Shown in pieces: positions 18,193-26,710 of a stretch of 64,000 nucleotides of DNA. The stretch is from Roseomonas sp. KE2513. GTDB lineage: Bacteria > Pseudomonadota > Alphaproteobacteria > Acetobacterales > Acetobacteraceae. Position 1 is the stretch's first letter; each line of letters begins with the position of its first letter. The translations under genes were made by a program, and so were the position numbers. The DNA lies in contig NZ_RCVR01000002.1 of NCBI RefSeq assembly GCF_016107305.1, positions 248,001-312,000 of the forward strand. The letters run 5' to 3'. The notes under the pieces are model-generated. The model had not been told where the DNA came from. It saw nothing but the letters and a program-made list of their open reading frames with translations, and did no database searches.

Positions 18193-19025
18193 GCCGAGCG
18201 GCCCAGGCGCTGGAAGAGGACGATGGGGCCGAGCAGCAGGGCCAGCAGCGCGACCGCGAGGGCGGAGGCGACAGGCCAGTCCCGGTTCTGGAAGAATTCC
18301 TGGAAAAGGACGCGGCCGACAAGGGTGGCATCGGCGGGGCCGAGGAGTTCGGGGATGACGTACTCGCCTGCCGCGGGGATGAAGACGAGGAGGAAGGCGG
18401 CGGCGAGCGCCGGAAGGAGCTGCGGCAGGGTGATCGTGAGGAAGGCGCGGCCGGGGGTCGCGCCGAGGTCGGCGGCGGCCTGTTCCAGCACCGGGTCGAG
18501 CCGCGTGGCCGCCGCGAAGACGGGGAGCACGGCAAAGGGCAGGTAGGCGTGGACCATGCCGAGTAGCATCGCGCCGTTCGAGTAGAGCAGCGGCAGGGGT
18601 TGGTCGATCCAGCCGAGGGCGCGGAGGACGGAGTTGATCCAGCCCTCATCCCGCAACAGGCCGATCCAGGCGCCGATGCGGATGAGGAAGCCTGTCCAGA
18701 AGGGCAGCAGGACCGCGCCGAGCAGCGCGTTGCGCCCCCGCCCGGCGCGCGCGATGGCAAGGCCCATGGGGGTGGCGATCAGCAGGCAGAAGCCAGCGGT
18801 GAGGGCGGCGACGACGAGGGATTGGGCGAGGGCGTCGCGGTAGTGGGGATCCTCGGCTAGGAGGCGGAGGTTGTCGGGGTTGATCCCCTCCCCTGCCCAA
18901 GGCGGGCTGTAGGGGGGTACGCCCTCGGCCTGCCAGGAGAGGGCCATGATGGCGACCAGCACGAGGGGTGCTGCGACCAGCAGGGCGAGCCAGGCTCCGG
19001 GGATGAGGCGGAGGGCGGCTTTCAT
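18189..19025 (-). CDS. potH: Polyamine-type ABC permease, PotB/PotH-like
   Basis: A 278-residue permease. It has the N-terminal helix, a periplasmic loop with LAEDPHYRDALAQSL, the EAA loop LEQAAADLGATPGRAFLTITLPQL and the family motif FIPAAGEYVIPELLG. It forms the membrane channel with the next gene and overlaps both neighbours by 4 bases (ATGA-type). Confidence 0.88.
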   Translation of the reverse strand: MKAALRLIPGAWLALLVAAPLVLVAIMALSWQAEGVPPYSPPWAGEGINPDNLRLLAEDPHYRDALAQSLVVAALTAGFCLLIATPMGLAIARAGRGRNALLGAVLLPFWTGFLIRIGAWIGLLRDEGWINSVLRALGWIDQPLPLLYSNGAMLLGMVHAYLPFAVLPVFAAATRLDPVLEQAAADLGATPGRAFLTITLPQLLPALAAAFLLVFIPAAGEYVIPELLGPADATLVGRVLFQEFFQNRDWPVASALAVALLALLLGPIVLFQRLGRSA

Positions 19026-20071
19026 TCGACGAGCGGGACCACGGCGTCGGCGTCCCAGGCGAGGCGGACCTCGGTGCCGCGGGGCGGCGGGGCGCCGCCC
19101 TCCTCGGCGTGGGAGACGCGGATGAGGGCGCCGCCGGCGAGGCGCACGAGGAGAAGGCTGCTCTCGCCGCGGAAGGCGGCCTCCTCGACGGTGCCGGAGG
19201 CGGTGTTATCGCCGGTCACGGTCGCGATGCGGATTCGCTCGGGGCGGATCGCGGCGGCGGCGGTTCCCTCGGGGATGGTTGTGGTGGCGCGGAGGGTACA
19301 GGCGGCGTCGGGGCAATCCAGCGCGCCATCGGCGGTGCGGGCCCCGGAGAGGACGTTGGCGGCGCCGAGGAAGCCCGCGACGAAGCGCGTTGCCGGACGC
19401 TCGTAGAGGTCGCGCGGGGGGGCGACCTGCAGGAGGCGGCCGCGGTCCATGACGGCCACGCGGTCGGCGAGGGCCAGCGCCTCTGCCTGATCGTGGGTGA
19501 CCATGACGAAGGCGGCGCCGCTCTCGCGCTGGATGGCGCGCAGCTCGAAGCCCGTGCGCTCCCGCAGGTTGGCGTCGAGTGCGCCCAACGGCTCGTCCAG
19601 CAGCAGCAGGCGGGGGCGCTTCACCAGGGCGCGGGCGAGAGCGACGCGCTGGCGTTGGCCGCCGGAGAGGGCGTCGGGGCGGCGCTTCTCCATGCCTTCC
19701 AAGCGCACGGTCGCGATCGCCTGGGCGACGCGCGCCTCGATCTCGGCGCGCGGGCGACCCTCGCGGCGAAGTCCGTAACCAATGTTGGCCGCGACACTCA
19801 TGTGCGGGAACAGGGCGTAGGACTGGAACATCATGTTCACGGGGCGCCGGTGCGGGGGCACGCCGGCGAGGTTTGCGCCGTCCAGCCTCACGGTGCCGGA
19901 GTCGGGCGTCTCAAAGCCCGCGATCACGCGCAGCAGGGTGGATTTTCCGGATCCGGAGCCGCCGAGAAGGGCCAGGAATTCCCCGGCGGCGACGTCGAGC
20001 GAGACGGCGTCGAGCGCCGTCACGCCCTCGAAGCGGCGGGTCACGGCGGTGAGCGAGAGGCGTGGTGTCAA
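19022..20071 (-). CDS. potG: Polyamine-type ABC ATP-binding protein, PotA/PotG-like
   Basis: A 349-residue ATPase: Walker A GGSGSGKST, Q-loop MMFQSYALFPHM, signature LSGGQRQRVALARALV, Walker B LLLDEPLGALD, H-loop VTHDQAEAL. The C-terminal third is a TOBE/OB domain (AAIRPERIRI), as in PotA/PotG/UgpC-type ATPases that regulate transport. Coupled by overlap to the binding-protein gene upstream and the permease downstream. Confidence 0.9.
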   Translation of the reverse strand: MTPRLSLTAVTRRFEGVTALDAVSLDVAAGEFLALLGGSGSGKSTLLRVIAGFETPDSGTVRLDGANLAGVPPHRRPVNMMFQSYALFPHMSVAANIGYGLRREGRPRAEIEARVAQAIATVRLEGMEKRRPDALSGGQRQRVALARALVKRPRLLLLDEPLGALDANLRERTGFELRAIQRESGAAFVMVTHDQAEALALADRVAVMDRGRLLQVAPPRDLYERPATRFVAGFLGAANVLSGARTADGALDCPDAACTLRATTTIPEGTAAAAIRPERIRIATVTGDNTASGTVEEAAFRGESSLLLVRLAGGALIRVSHAEEGGAPPPRGTEVRLAWDADAVVPLVE

Positions 20072-21156
20072 CGGCCGGCCTTGAAGCGCGACCAGGAGCG
20101 GGCGCGGGCGCGCTCGGCCGCCGGGCCGGGGGCGGCGACGGTGAAGGCGCGGGCGATGGCTTCCTGGGAGGGATAGACATTGGGATCCGCCGTGACTTCC
20201 GGCCGCAGGTACTGGCGGGAGGCGGGGACGGCGTTGGGGTAGCGCACCTGGTTCGTGACGCCCGCGATGACCTGCGGGCGGAGCATGTAGTCGATGAAGC
20301 GCTGGGCGGCGTCGGGGTTCGGGGCGTCGGCGGGGATGGCGAGCATGTCGAACCAGATCTGCGCGCCCTGGCTCGGCTGGGCATAGGTGAGGCCGGATTC
20401 GCGGCCTGCGGCCTGAGCGCGGTTACGGGCCTGCACGACATCGCCGGAATAGGTGAGCACGGCGCAGTACTCGCCTTGCGCCAAGGCATCGGTGATGGCG
20501 GAGGAGGGAATGATGGCGCGGACATGCGGGCGGATGGCCAGAAGCGCCGCCTCGGCCGCGCGCTGGTCGGCGGCGTCGGCGCTGTTCGGGTCCTTGCCCA
20601 GCCAGCGCAGCACGCTCGGGATGATGTCGATGCCGCTGTCCATGATGGCGATGCCGCAGCTGGCGATTCGCCGGGCGTTCTCGGGCTTGAGGATGAGGTC
20701 GAGGCTGTCGAGCGGCGCGTCGGGCGCGAGGGCGCGGATGCGGTCCGCGCGCAGGCCCATGCCGATGGTGCCCCAGAGATAGATGGCACCAAAGCGGTTC
20801 CCGGGATCGCTGCTGGCTACCTGGGCGAGCAATGCGGGATCCTGGCCGGACCAATTGGGGATCGCGGTGCGGTCCAGGGGGCGGAGTGCGCCCGCGCGCG
20901 ACAGGCGGGCGAAGCTCGGCTCGCTTGTGGGCACGATGACGTCGTAGCCGGAACGCCCCGCGGAGAGCTTGCCTTCCAGCGTCTCCAGGCTGTCGAAGAC
21001 GTCGTAGCGGACGCGGATGCCGGTCTCGCGCTGGAAGCCCTCGATCGCCTGGGGATCGATGTAGTCGGTCCAGTTATAGACGTTCAGCACGGGCTGCTGC
21101 GCAGAAGCCGGAAGGGCCATCGCGAGAAGCAGCAGGAGGACGCGGAAAAGGGTCAT
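20068..21156 (-). CDS. potF: Polyamine-type periplasmic substrate-binding protein, PotF/PotD-like
   Basis: A 362-residue protein with a Sec signal peptide (MTLFRVLLLLLAMALPASAQ) and the hallmark LNVYNWTDYIDPQAIEGFQRE opening of PotF/PotD. YDVIVPTSEPSFARL, YLWGTIGMGLR and SGDVVQARN follow the family pattern. First gene of the minus-strand operon. The WTDYI and GTIGM motifs favour putrescine/spermidine binding, which fits the decarboxylase at the left edge, but related amines or amino acids are possible. Confidence 0.88.
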   Translation of the reverse strand: MTLFRVLLLLLAMALPASAQQPVLNVYNWTDYIDPQAIEGFQRETGIRVRYDVFDSLETLEGKLSAGRSGYDVIVPTSEPSFARLSRAGALRPLDRTAIPNWSGQDPALLAQVASSDPGNRFGAIYLWGTIGMGLRADRIRALAPDAPLDSLDLILKPENARRIASCGIAIMDSGIDIIPSVLRWLGKDPNSADAADQRAAEAALLAIRPHVRAIIPSSAITDALAQGEYCAVLTYSGDVVQARNRAQAAGRESGLTYAQPSQGAQIWFDMLAIPADAPNPDAAQRFIDYMLRPQVIAGVTNQVRYPNAVPASRQYLRPEVTADPNVYPSQEAIARAFTVAAPGPAAERARARSWSRFKAGR

Positions 21157-21253
21157 GCCGTCTCGCGGAGCTGGGCTGGAGGGCGAGAGGTTATGGCGCT
21201 GGGCGCCGGGCGCAAGATGGGTATCTTTTCTGGGGTTTCCGAGGAATTAGTTC

Positions 21254-21282
21254 TTGACATAAGGCCTGTCGTCCTGTAACTC
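21254..21282 (+). promoter_or_regulatory. Sigma-70-like promoter ahead of the tail-fibre module
   Basis: Perfect -35 TTGACA at 21254-21259, 17-base spacer, weak -10 TAACTC at 21277-21282. It points toward the terminator hairpin at 21334 and the phage-like genes. Confidence 0.5.
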
Positions 21283-21333
21283 CCCCCTCGCCAACGGGAC
21301 AACCGCGCCCGCCCCCCAACCACTCTCCATTCG

Positions 21334-21363
21334 CCCCGCCCGGCCCTGCCGCGCGGGGTTTTT
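21334..21363 (+). terminator. Intrinsic terminator/attenuator in the leader of the tail-fibre module
   Basis: Outer stem CCCCGC/GCGGGG (21334-21339 with 21353-21358), inner stem CGGC/GCCG separated by a C-C mismatch, then TTTTT. It lies between the promoter at 21254 and the first gene at 21392, so it would either release a short RNA of about 75 bases or act as an attenuator. Confidence 0.65.
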
Positions 21364-21391
21364 CGTGTTCGCCGCGCAGGAGCCACCCCGC

Positions 21392-22042
21392 ATGTCCTTC
21401 ATTGCCAACAGCCTGATCTCGCTCGTTGCAGCGGACAGTTTCACCCTGTGGCTCTACAAGACCACGGACAGCCGGGCCACCGTTCTTTCGCCGGGCTACT
21501 TCAACGGCGCGGCGGGCCGGCTGCTGCCAGGCCACATGGTGGTGGTGCAGGCGGGCGACGCGACGGCGATCCTGCCGGTCCGCAATAACGGCGAGGTCGG
21601 CAACGGCATCGTGGTCGATGCCAACTCGGCGCCCCTGCGGCTCACGGGCGCGGCGACCCTCGGCATCGAGACCGACCTCTCCGTTACGGCGGTCGCGCGC
21701 GGCGTCGCCCTGGGCGCCATGCCGAGCGGCCTGAACCAGGGGCAGAACTTCACCGTCCGGGCCAGCGCCTCGGGCGCCACCACCACGCTGAAGTTCAGCG
21801 TGCTCAACTCGCTCGGCGCCCCTGTTCTCGGGCCGACGAGCGTGCCGGTCGCGGCGGGCACCGCCAGTGCCACCTTCGCCGCGCCGACGCCGGGCAACGG
21901 CTACCGCGTGAAGGTCGAGGACGCGCTGGATCCGCTGGTGGCGCAGGTTTCCCCCTCCTTCGTCGTCCTCTCCGCCTTCGCCCTCCTGCTCGAGAATGGG
22001 GTCAGCATGCTGATCGAGGCTGGCGGCCGGATGGTCATGTAG
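21392..22042 (+). CDS. Phage tail-associated protein of unknown function
   Basis: A 216-residue Ala/Gly/Thr/Val-rich beta protein without signal peptide. The C terminus LLLENGVSMLIEAGGRMVM matches the hydrophobic LLLExG repeats often seen at the ends of phage tail-fibre accessory proteins. ATG 21392 was chosen over GTG 21365 because CAGGAG stands 10 bases upstream. The middle (SGLNQGQNFTVRASASGATTTLKF) looks like an immunoglobulin-like adhesive fold. It leads a four-gene group of tail-fibre-type genes. Family assignment is by composition and context only. Confidence 0.6.
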   Translation: MSFIANSLISLVAADSFTLWLYKTTDSRATVLSPGYFNGAAGRLLPGHMVVVQAGDATAILPVRNNGEVGNGIVVDANSAPLRLTGAATLGIETDLSVTAVARGVALGAMPSGLNQGQNFTVRASASGATTTLKFSVLNSLGAPVLGPTSVPVAAGTASATFAAPTPGNGYRVKVEDALDPLVAQVSPSFVVLSAFALLLENGVSMLIEAGGRMVM

Positions 22043-22096
22043 CGCCACCCGCTCGCCCCGACGCCGACCGCCCCTCCAACGGAGCCGCCAGCCCCG

Positions 22097-24523
22097 ATGC
22101 CCGACAGCAAGATCAGCGAACTTCCTCCAGCCGCCGCCTTACAGGACACGGACGTCTCCCCCATCGTGCAGGGCGTGGGGTCCGGGACCGAGACACGGCG
22201 CGCCACCTTCGGCCAGATCCGCTCCATCATCACCGCGGACCGCCCCCTCTACGTGCGCGACTTCGGCGCGGCCGGCGATGGCACGACGGACGACACGCTG
22301 GCCATCCAGACCGCGATGAACAACGCCGCCGCGGCCGGTGGTGGCGTGGTGACGCTCGGTCCGCGCCGCTACCTGGTGGACAGCGCTGACCTCATCATTC
22401 CGCCCAACGTCACCCTCCGCGGCGCCGCCGATCCCGGCGGCTTCCGGGTGGACAACGACTACACCTCCATCCCCTACGCCATCGTGCTGAACCCGCTGCG
22501 CACCATCCGCCTGCGCCGGAACGCGGCGCTGGAGGGTGTGGCCATCCTGCGCAAGGGCCTCGTCGCGCCCTCCAACGTGCGCGAGGCGCTGAACTGCGTG
22601 GCCGCCTTCTCGGGAACTGCGGTCAGCATCGGCGACGGGACGACGGGCGGCAGCCCGACGAACGCCACCGACGCCTCCGTGCGCAGCCTGCTCATCATCG
22701 GGTTCACCTGGGGCATCTACAGCAACGGTTCCAGCCGCACGCGCGTGCTCGACGTGGTGGGCGACTGCACCAACGGCCTCTATCTCGGCCGCTCCTATGA
22801 CATCGCCCATAACGAGCGCATCAACTGGCACCCGCTGGCCACCACGGGCCGGGGCTTCTCCAACACGACCTACGCGGTCACGGGCTGCGCCGCCAACCCG
22901 TCGGGCCTCGTGCGGCTCGCCGTGTCCTCCGCCCACGAGCTGCGCGCCGGGGACGTGGTGGTGATCAGCGGCGTGGGCGGCGTTGCCGGGGCGAACGGTC
23001 GCTTCACCATCGCCGCCGTGCCGAACAGCACGACCCTCGACCTCGCGGCCAGCGCCTTCTCGGGCACCTACACGAGCGGCGGATCGGTCAACCCGACGCT
23101 CAACCACCGTCGTGGCAAGGGCTTCTGGATCTACGACGCCGACATGCCGAACTTCGTGAACTGCTTCGAGTTCGGGCATGACGTCGGCTGGCACCTCGAC
23201 GACGAGTGCCATTCGGCGCAGATCGTGAACTGCGGCCTCGACGGCATCGTGGTCGATCCCGCCACGATCGGCGTGCAGATCACAGGCCTGGCGAACCGCA
23301 ACAAGTGGTACGGCGGCTTCTGGTCGAGCAAGGGCCGTGCCCTGGTGGTGAATGTCCAGGCCTCCGACCAGAACACTATCGCCGGCGTCATGCTTCCCGC
23401 TGGCTCCGGCCGCTCGCTGGAGCTGCAGGACGGCGGGCTGGTGCTGATGGGCTGCGACATCTACGGCACCGTCCACCTCCTCGACAACGCGGACAGCCTG
23501 CAGATCGTCGGCTGCGACCTCAAGAACGCCGGCTTCACCGGCGAGAGCGCGGGGGCGCTGCAGAAGCTGCAGGTGAGCAGCAGCCGCATGCCCTCCAGCG
23601 TTGGCATCAACCGCTCCATCGGTGGACAGGCAGAACTCGCGGCCATCTCAGCGGCCGGGGCGATCGAGACGCGACTCTCGGCCCGCAGCGATGGCATCGT
23701 CGCGGTGCACCGCCGCAGCAGCAGCGCCGGCGCCATGCTCCGCCTGCACGGCAGTGGCGACACGGCGGCGGCCGCAGTCAGCGTCGCCGGCACGGATGTC
23801 TTCCTCGGCGGCGACCAGACGCTGAACCCGAACGCGGCCTTCAACTTCGGCGGCGCCGGGATGACGTTGCCGATGACCCTCCGCACCCGAAGGCTCTCCG
23901 CGGCGCCCGCCGCGAACGACCGTCTCTTCAACCTTGAGGTGAATGGCAACAACAGCAGCGCGGCGGAGGTGACTTTCGGCCGCATCGGTGCCGTCGCGGA
24001 GACGGTGACGGCAGGGGCGGAAGCCGGCGCGATCGTGGTCGAGACCCGCTCGGGCGGTGCGCTGACCGAGAGGATGCGGATCGCCTCCAACGGGGCGATG
24101 ACGCTGGCGGGCTCGCTGTCGCTCACCGGGTCGATGACGCTGGCAGCCGATCCGGCATCGGCGATGCAGGCGGCGACGCGCAACTATGTGGACAACAGCT
24201 TCACGCAGCGGGCCATGCCCATGGTGATGCTCTCCGCCGCGACGCCGCTGATCTTCGCCACGCATAACGCGCGGATGCTGGTGGCCAATCCTGGTGCCAC
24301 GCTCTCAATCGACTGGTCGGCTACAGGCAATGGCTTCTCCTGCATGGTGCTGAACCGCAGCGGCACCGACCTCGCCCTGCCGCTCACCGGCTTTACGGCG
24401 GCGATCGGCAACCCGGACGGCTTCACGAAAATTCGCTCGGGCGGCATCGCCAGCCTCATCGTCCTCTCGCCGGACGGTGGGACGACGAGGCTCTGCCAAC
24501 TCACCGGCGCGGGTGCCAGCTGA
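22097..24523 (+). CDS. Phage tailspike/tail fibre with pectate-lyase-like beta-helix
   Basis: An 808-residue protein. The N terminus KISELPPAAALQDTDVSPIV is the virion-attachment motif common in phage tail proteins. Residues about 50-95 (LYVRDFGAAGDGTTDDTLAI followed by a Gly-rich turn) are the start of the pectate-lyase_3/GH28-type right-handed beta-helix found in tailspikes that bind or cut polysaccharide. The beta-helix seems to run to about residue 500; the C-terminal third is Ala/Ser-rich with short repeats, as in trimeric fibres. No signal peptide. It probably recognises a surface glycan. ATG follows a GGAGCC site. Confidence 0.78.
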   Translation: MPDSKISELPPAAALQDTDVSPIVQGVGSGTETRRATFGQIRSIITADRPLYVRDFGAAGDGTTDDTLAIQTAMNNAAAAGGGVVTLGPRRYLVDSADLIIPPNVTLRGAADPGGFRVDNDYTSIPYAIVLNPLRTIRLRRNAALEGVAILRKGLVAPSNVREALNCVAAFSGTAVSIGDGTTGGSPTNATDASVRSLLIIGFTWGIYSNGSSRTRVLDVVGDCTNGLYLGRSYDIAHNERINWHPLATTGRGFSNTTYAVTGCAANPSGLVRLAVSSAHELRAGDVVVISGVGGVAGANGRFTIAAVPNSTTLDLAASAFSGTYTSGGSVNPTLNHRRGKGFWIYDADMPNFVNCFEFGHDVGWHLDDECHSAQIVNCGLDGIVVDPATIGVQITGLANRNKWYGGFWSSKGRALVVNVQASDQNTIAGVMLPAGSGRSLELQDGGLVLMGCDIYGTVHLLDNADSLQIVGCDLKNAGFTGESAGALQKLQVSSSRMPSSVGINRSIGGQAELAAISAAGAIETRLSARSDGIVAVHRRSSSAGAMLRLHGSGDTAAAAVSVAGTDVFLGGDQTLNPNAAFNFGGAGMTLPMTLRTRRLSAAPAANDRLFNLEVNGNNSSAAEVTFGRIGAVAETVTAGAEAGAIVVETRSGGALTERMRIASNGAMTLAGSLSLTGSMTLAADPASAMQAATRNYVDNSFTQRAMPMVMLSAATPLIFATHNARMLVANPGATLSIDWSATGNGFSCMVLNRSGTDLALPLTGFTAAIGNPDGFTKIRSGGIASLIVLSPDGGTTRLCQLTGAGAS

Positions 24524-25776
24524 TGATCGGCGCCACACCAATCATCCACGCGCTGGGGGGAGGACCGCTCCGGCTTGTGTCCGCGGGAGCGCTGTCGGGA
24601 GGGCTGGCGCTGACCCGCGCCTCCACCGCGCTCGCGGCGGACACGGACGGCACCACCATGCTGTCCTTTGCGGCCAACGCACCCCGCTTCCAGGGTGCAG
24701 CGCAGCGGCTGCTGGTGGAGGGGGGACGCACCAACAGCCTCCGTAACCCGCGCCTGGAAGGAGCGGTTGCCGGGTCGCCGGGAACGCCTCCGACCTACTG
24801 GACCATCGCCGCCCTGGCGGGAACGACAAGCACGCTCGCGCTCGGAACCGATCCAACCTACGGCCTTCCGGTCCTGTCCGTTCGGGTGCAGGGAACGCCC
24901 ACGGCGACCGGCTATTTTACCGTCACGCCTGAAGTGACGAGCGCTGCGGCCATGCCTGCGTCGATCGGCCAGACATGGACCTTCTCGGCATGGGTGCGTC
25001 TCGCCGCCGGTTCACTTCCGGCCAGTTCCAACTACCGCATCCGCATTCAGGAGCGCGGGGGCGGCGCAACGCCAGCGTCGGATGTGCAGTTCACGCCGGC
25101 GGGCGCGTGGCAGCGGATCACTGTCACGCGCACCATTACTGACGCGACGACGACCTACATCCAGCTCGGCATCATGCCGAACTTGGCGGTGAGCGTCGCG
25201 GCGGACTTCACACTGCAAATCATGACCCCACAAGCCGAACAGAGCGGCTTCGCCTCCACGCCCGTCCTGCCGGCCGCGGGCACTCCCGCTTCTTCTACCC
25301 GTGGCGCGGACGTGCCGGTCTTCTCGCTGAACGCCGCCCGTGCAGCGGCCGGCTCCCTGGTCGGCACCTTCATGCTGCCGACGGTGAGCACGGGCGCGGC
25401 CGACGTGCAGGGCCTTCTCGTGCTCGACGACGGTACGGACGGCAACCGCTTCGGGCTGCGCAAGCCGGGCGGGGCAGCGACGCTCCAACCCTTCCGCTCG
25501 GCTTCGGGGACGCTGACCTCGGGATCGAGCATCCAGACCCTGGCACCGGGCGTCGCCTTCCGCGCCGCTCTGGCCTGGGACACGAGCGGCATCGTGGCCT
25601 GCTGCAACGGCGGCACGGTCATGTCGCTGGCGGGGGCGATCCCGTCGGTCAACCGTCTTCTGGTCGGCCACGGCGCCTCCACGCTCGGCCAGGGTGCCTT
25701 CGGCGAGGTCGGCCCCCTGGACCTCCACCCCACTCGCCTGCCGGACGCCACCCTGCAGGCGCTCACCCTCAACTGA
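24523..25776 (+). CDS. Phage tail-fibre protein with jelly-roll (carbohydrate-binding-like) domains
   Basis: A 417-residue protein; its ATG overlaps the tailspike stop (TGATG). The opening resembles phage fibre proteins that carry ...LTRAST... then PRFQGAAQRLLVEGGRTNSL, the RLLVEggRTN signature of phage structural proteins. Residues about 140-240 (WTFSAWVRLAAGSLPAS) look like a CBM/discoidin-type jelly roll, and about 275-400 like a LamG/concanavalin fold. No signal peptide. Probable receptor-binding component coupled to the tailspike. Confidence 0.72.
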   Translation: MIGATPIIHALGGGPLRLVSAGALSGGLALTRASTALAADTDGTTMLSFAANAPRFQGAAQRLLVEGGRTNSLRNPRLEGAVAGSPGTPPTYWTIAALAGTTSTLALGTDPTYGLPVLSVRVQGTPTATGYFTVTPEVTSAAAMPASIGQTWTFSAWVRLAAGSLPASSNYRIRIQERGGGATPASDVQFTPAGAWQRITVTRTITDATTTYIQLGIMPNLAVSVAADFTLQIMTPQAEQSGFASTPVLPAAGTPASSTRGADVPVFSLNAARAAAGSLVGTFMLPTVSTGAADVQGLLVLDDGTDGNRFGLRKPGGAATLQPFRSASGTLTSGSSIQTLAPGVAFRAALAWDTSGIVACCNGGTVMSLAGAIPSVNRLLVGHGASTLGQGAFGEVGPLDLHPTRLPDATLQALTLN

Positions 25777-25789
25777 ACGAGAGACCACC

Positions 25790-26164
25790 ATGTCCGCACT
25801 GACCGATTACGCGCGCAACCTCCTTGCCCGCGCTGTTTGCGCCCGTGGCCCAAGCCTTCCGACCACGGTCTACGCCGCCCTAGGCACCGGCGGCACGGCG
25901 GCCGCGGGGCTGAACGGGGAGCCGGCCGGCAACGGCTATGCTCGCCAGCGCGTAACCTTCACGGGTACGGGCACGCAGCAGAACGCCGAGGCGATCCGCT
26001 TCGTCTTCTCCGCCTCGGCCGGCACGCTAACCCATGTGGGGCTTTACGACGCGGCCTCGGGCGGCAACCCGCTCCTCGTTGCCCCCCTCGCCGCCCCGGT
26101 GGTGGTGAGCGGCACGGGCACGGTAACTGTGGCCGCCAACAGCCTGGCGGTGAACCCCACCTGA
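25790..26164 (+). CDS. Small phage tail-fibre-associated protein
   Basis: A 124-residue protein starting SALTDYARNLLARAV, the form seen in the short phage proteins that begin with TDYAxNxLL and end a tail module. The rest is a Thr/Ala/Gly-rich beta structure (TVYAALGTGG, THVGLYDAASGG). It follows the previous gene by 13 bases with GAGAG as a weak ribosome site. Last clear gene of the module; a strong hairpin follows. Confidence 0.68.
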   Translation: MSALTDYARNLLARAVCARGPSLPTTVYAALGTGGTAAAGLNGEPAGNGYARQRVTFTGTGTQQNAEAIRFVFSASAGTLTHVGLYDAASGGNPLLVAPLAAPVVVSGTGTVTVAANSLAVNPT

Positions 26165-26174
26165 GGGACCGCCC

Positions 26175-26199
26175 CCGCGACCGGCGTGACCGGTCGCGG
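26175..26199. terminator. Strong hairpin after the tail-fibre module
   Basis: Perfect 10-bp stem CCGCGACCGG/CCGGTCGCGG (26175-26184 with 26190-26199), loop CGTGA. No immediate T tract; a TCTTTTT run comes about 45 bases later. Confidence 0.5.
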
Positions 26200-26357
26200 A
26201 GGCCTGGGCCCCGGCCGTGCGGAGCGTTCGGGGCCTGCGATTAATCTTTTTATGACATGCTCGGCGGCCTGCTGCGCCGTCGCCCGACTTCGCCCATGAT
26301 CCGCAACGATATCGCCGGAGGCGTCCGGCGAATGCCTTCCTGGGGCCGCGGCGAGGG

Positions 26358-26702
26358 GTGGACGATCCTCTCGCGGGCCTCGCCGGGCCGCTCGCCGAGT
26401 CCCTTCACCTCTTGCTGACGGAACTGCACGAAACCGCGCTCTCAGGCGATCCCGAGGCGGCGGCGACGCTGTCCGAGCTGTCGGCCGACCGCTCGGTGAT
26501 GGACGGGATCCGCCGCCGACTGGCGCGCGCGGGGGTCTCGATGCAGGACGGGCTGGACCTGCTCTTCCGCGCCACCTCGCTCTTCGAGCGGGCGGTCTGG
26601 CTGATCCGCCGCAGCGCCCTCCTCCTGCCTCGGACCGGCGAGGAGCGCGTGCCCGATGCGGCGGCCGCAGGGGAGGATACGATGCCGCTGGCCGCGGAGT
26701 AG
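26358..26702 (+). CDS. Hypothetical helical protein (114 aa)
   Basis: Mostly alpha-helical, Leu/Ala/Arg-rich, beginning with GTG at 26358 with GGCGAGGG just before it. It has no signal peptide or recognisable motif; heptad-like leucine spacing (LHLLLTELHETAL) suggests a helical bundle. It is convergent with dnaE2 (8-base gap between stops). Coding is supported by codon usage like its neighbours and by the ribosome site; function unknown. Association with the phage-like module upstream is possible but not shown. Confidence 0.55.
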   Translation: MDDPLAGLAGPLAESLHLLLTELHETALSGDPEAAATLSELSADRSVMDGIRRRLARAGVSMQDGLDLLFRATSLFERAVWLIRRSALLLPRTGEERVPDAAAAGEDTMPLAAE

Positions 26703-26710
26703 GCCCGCGC

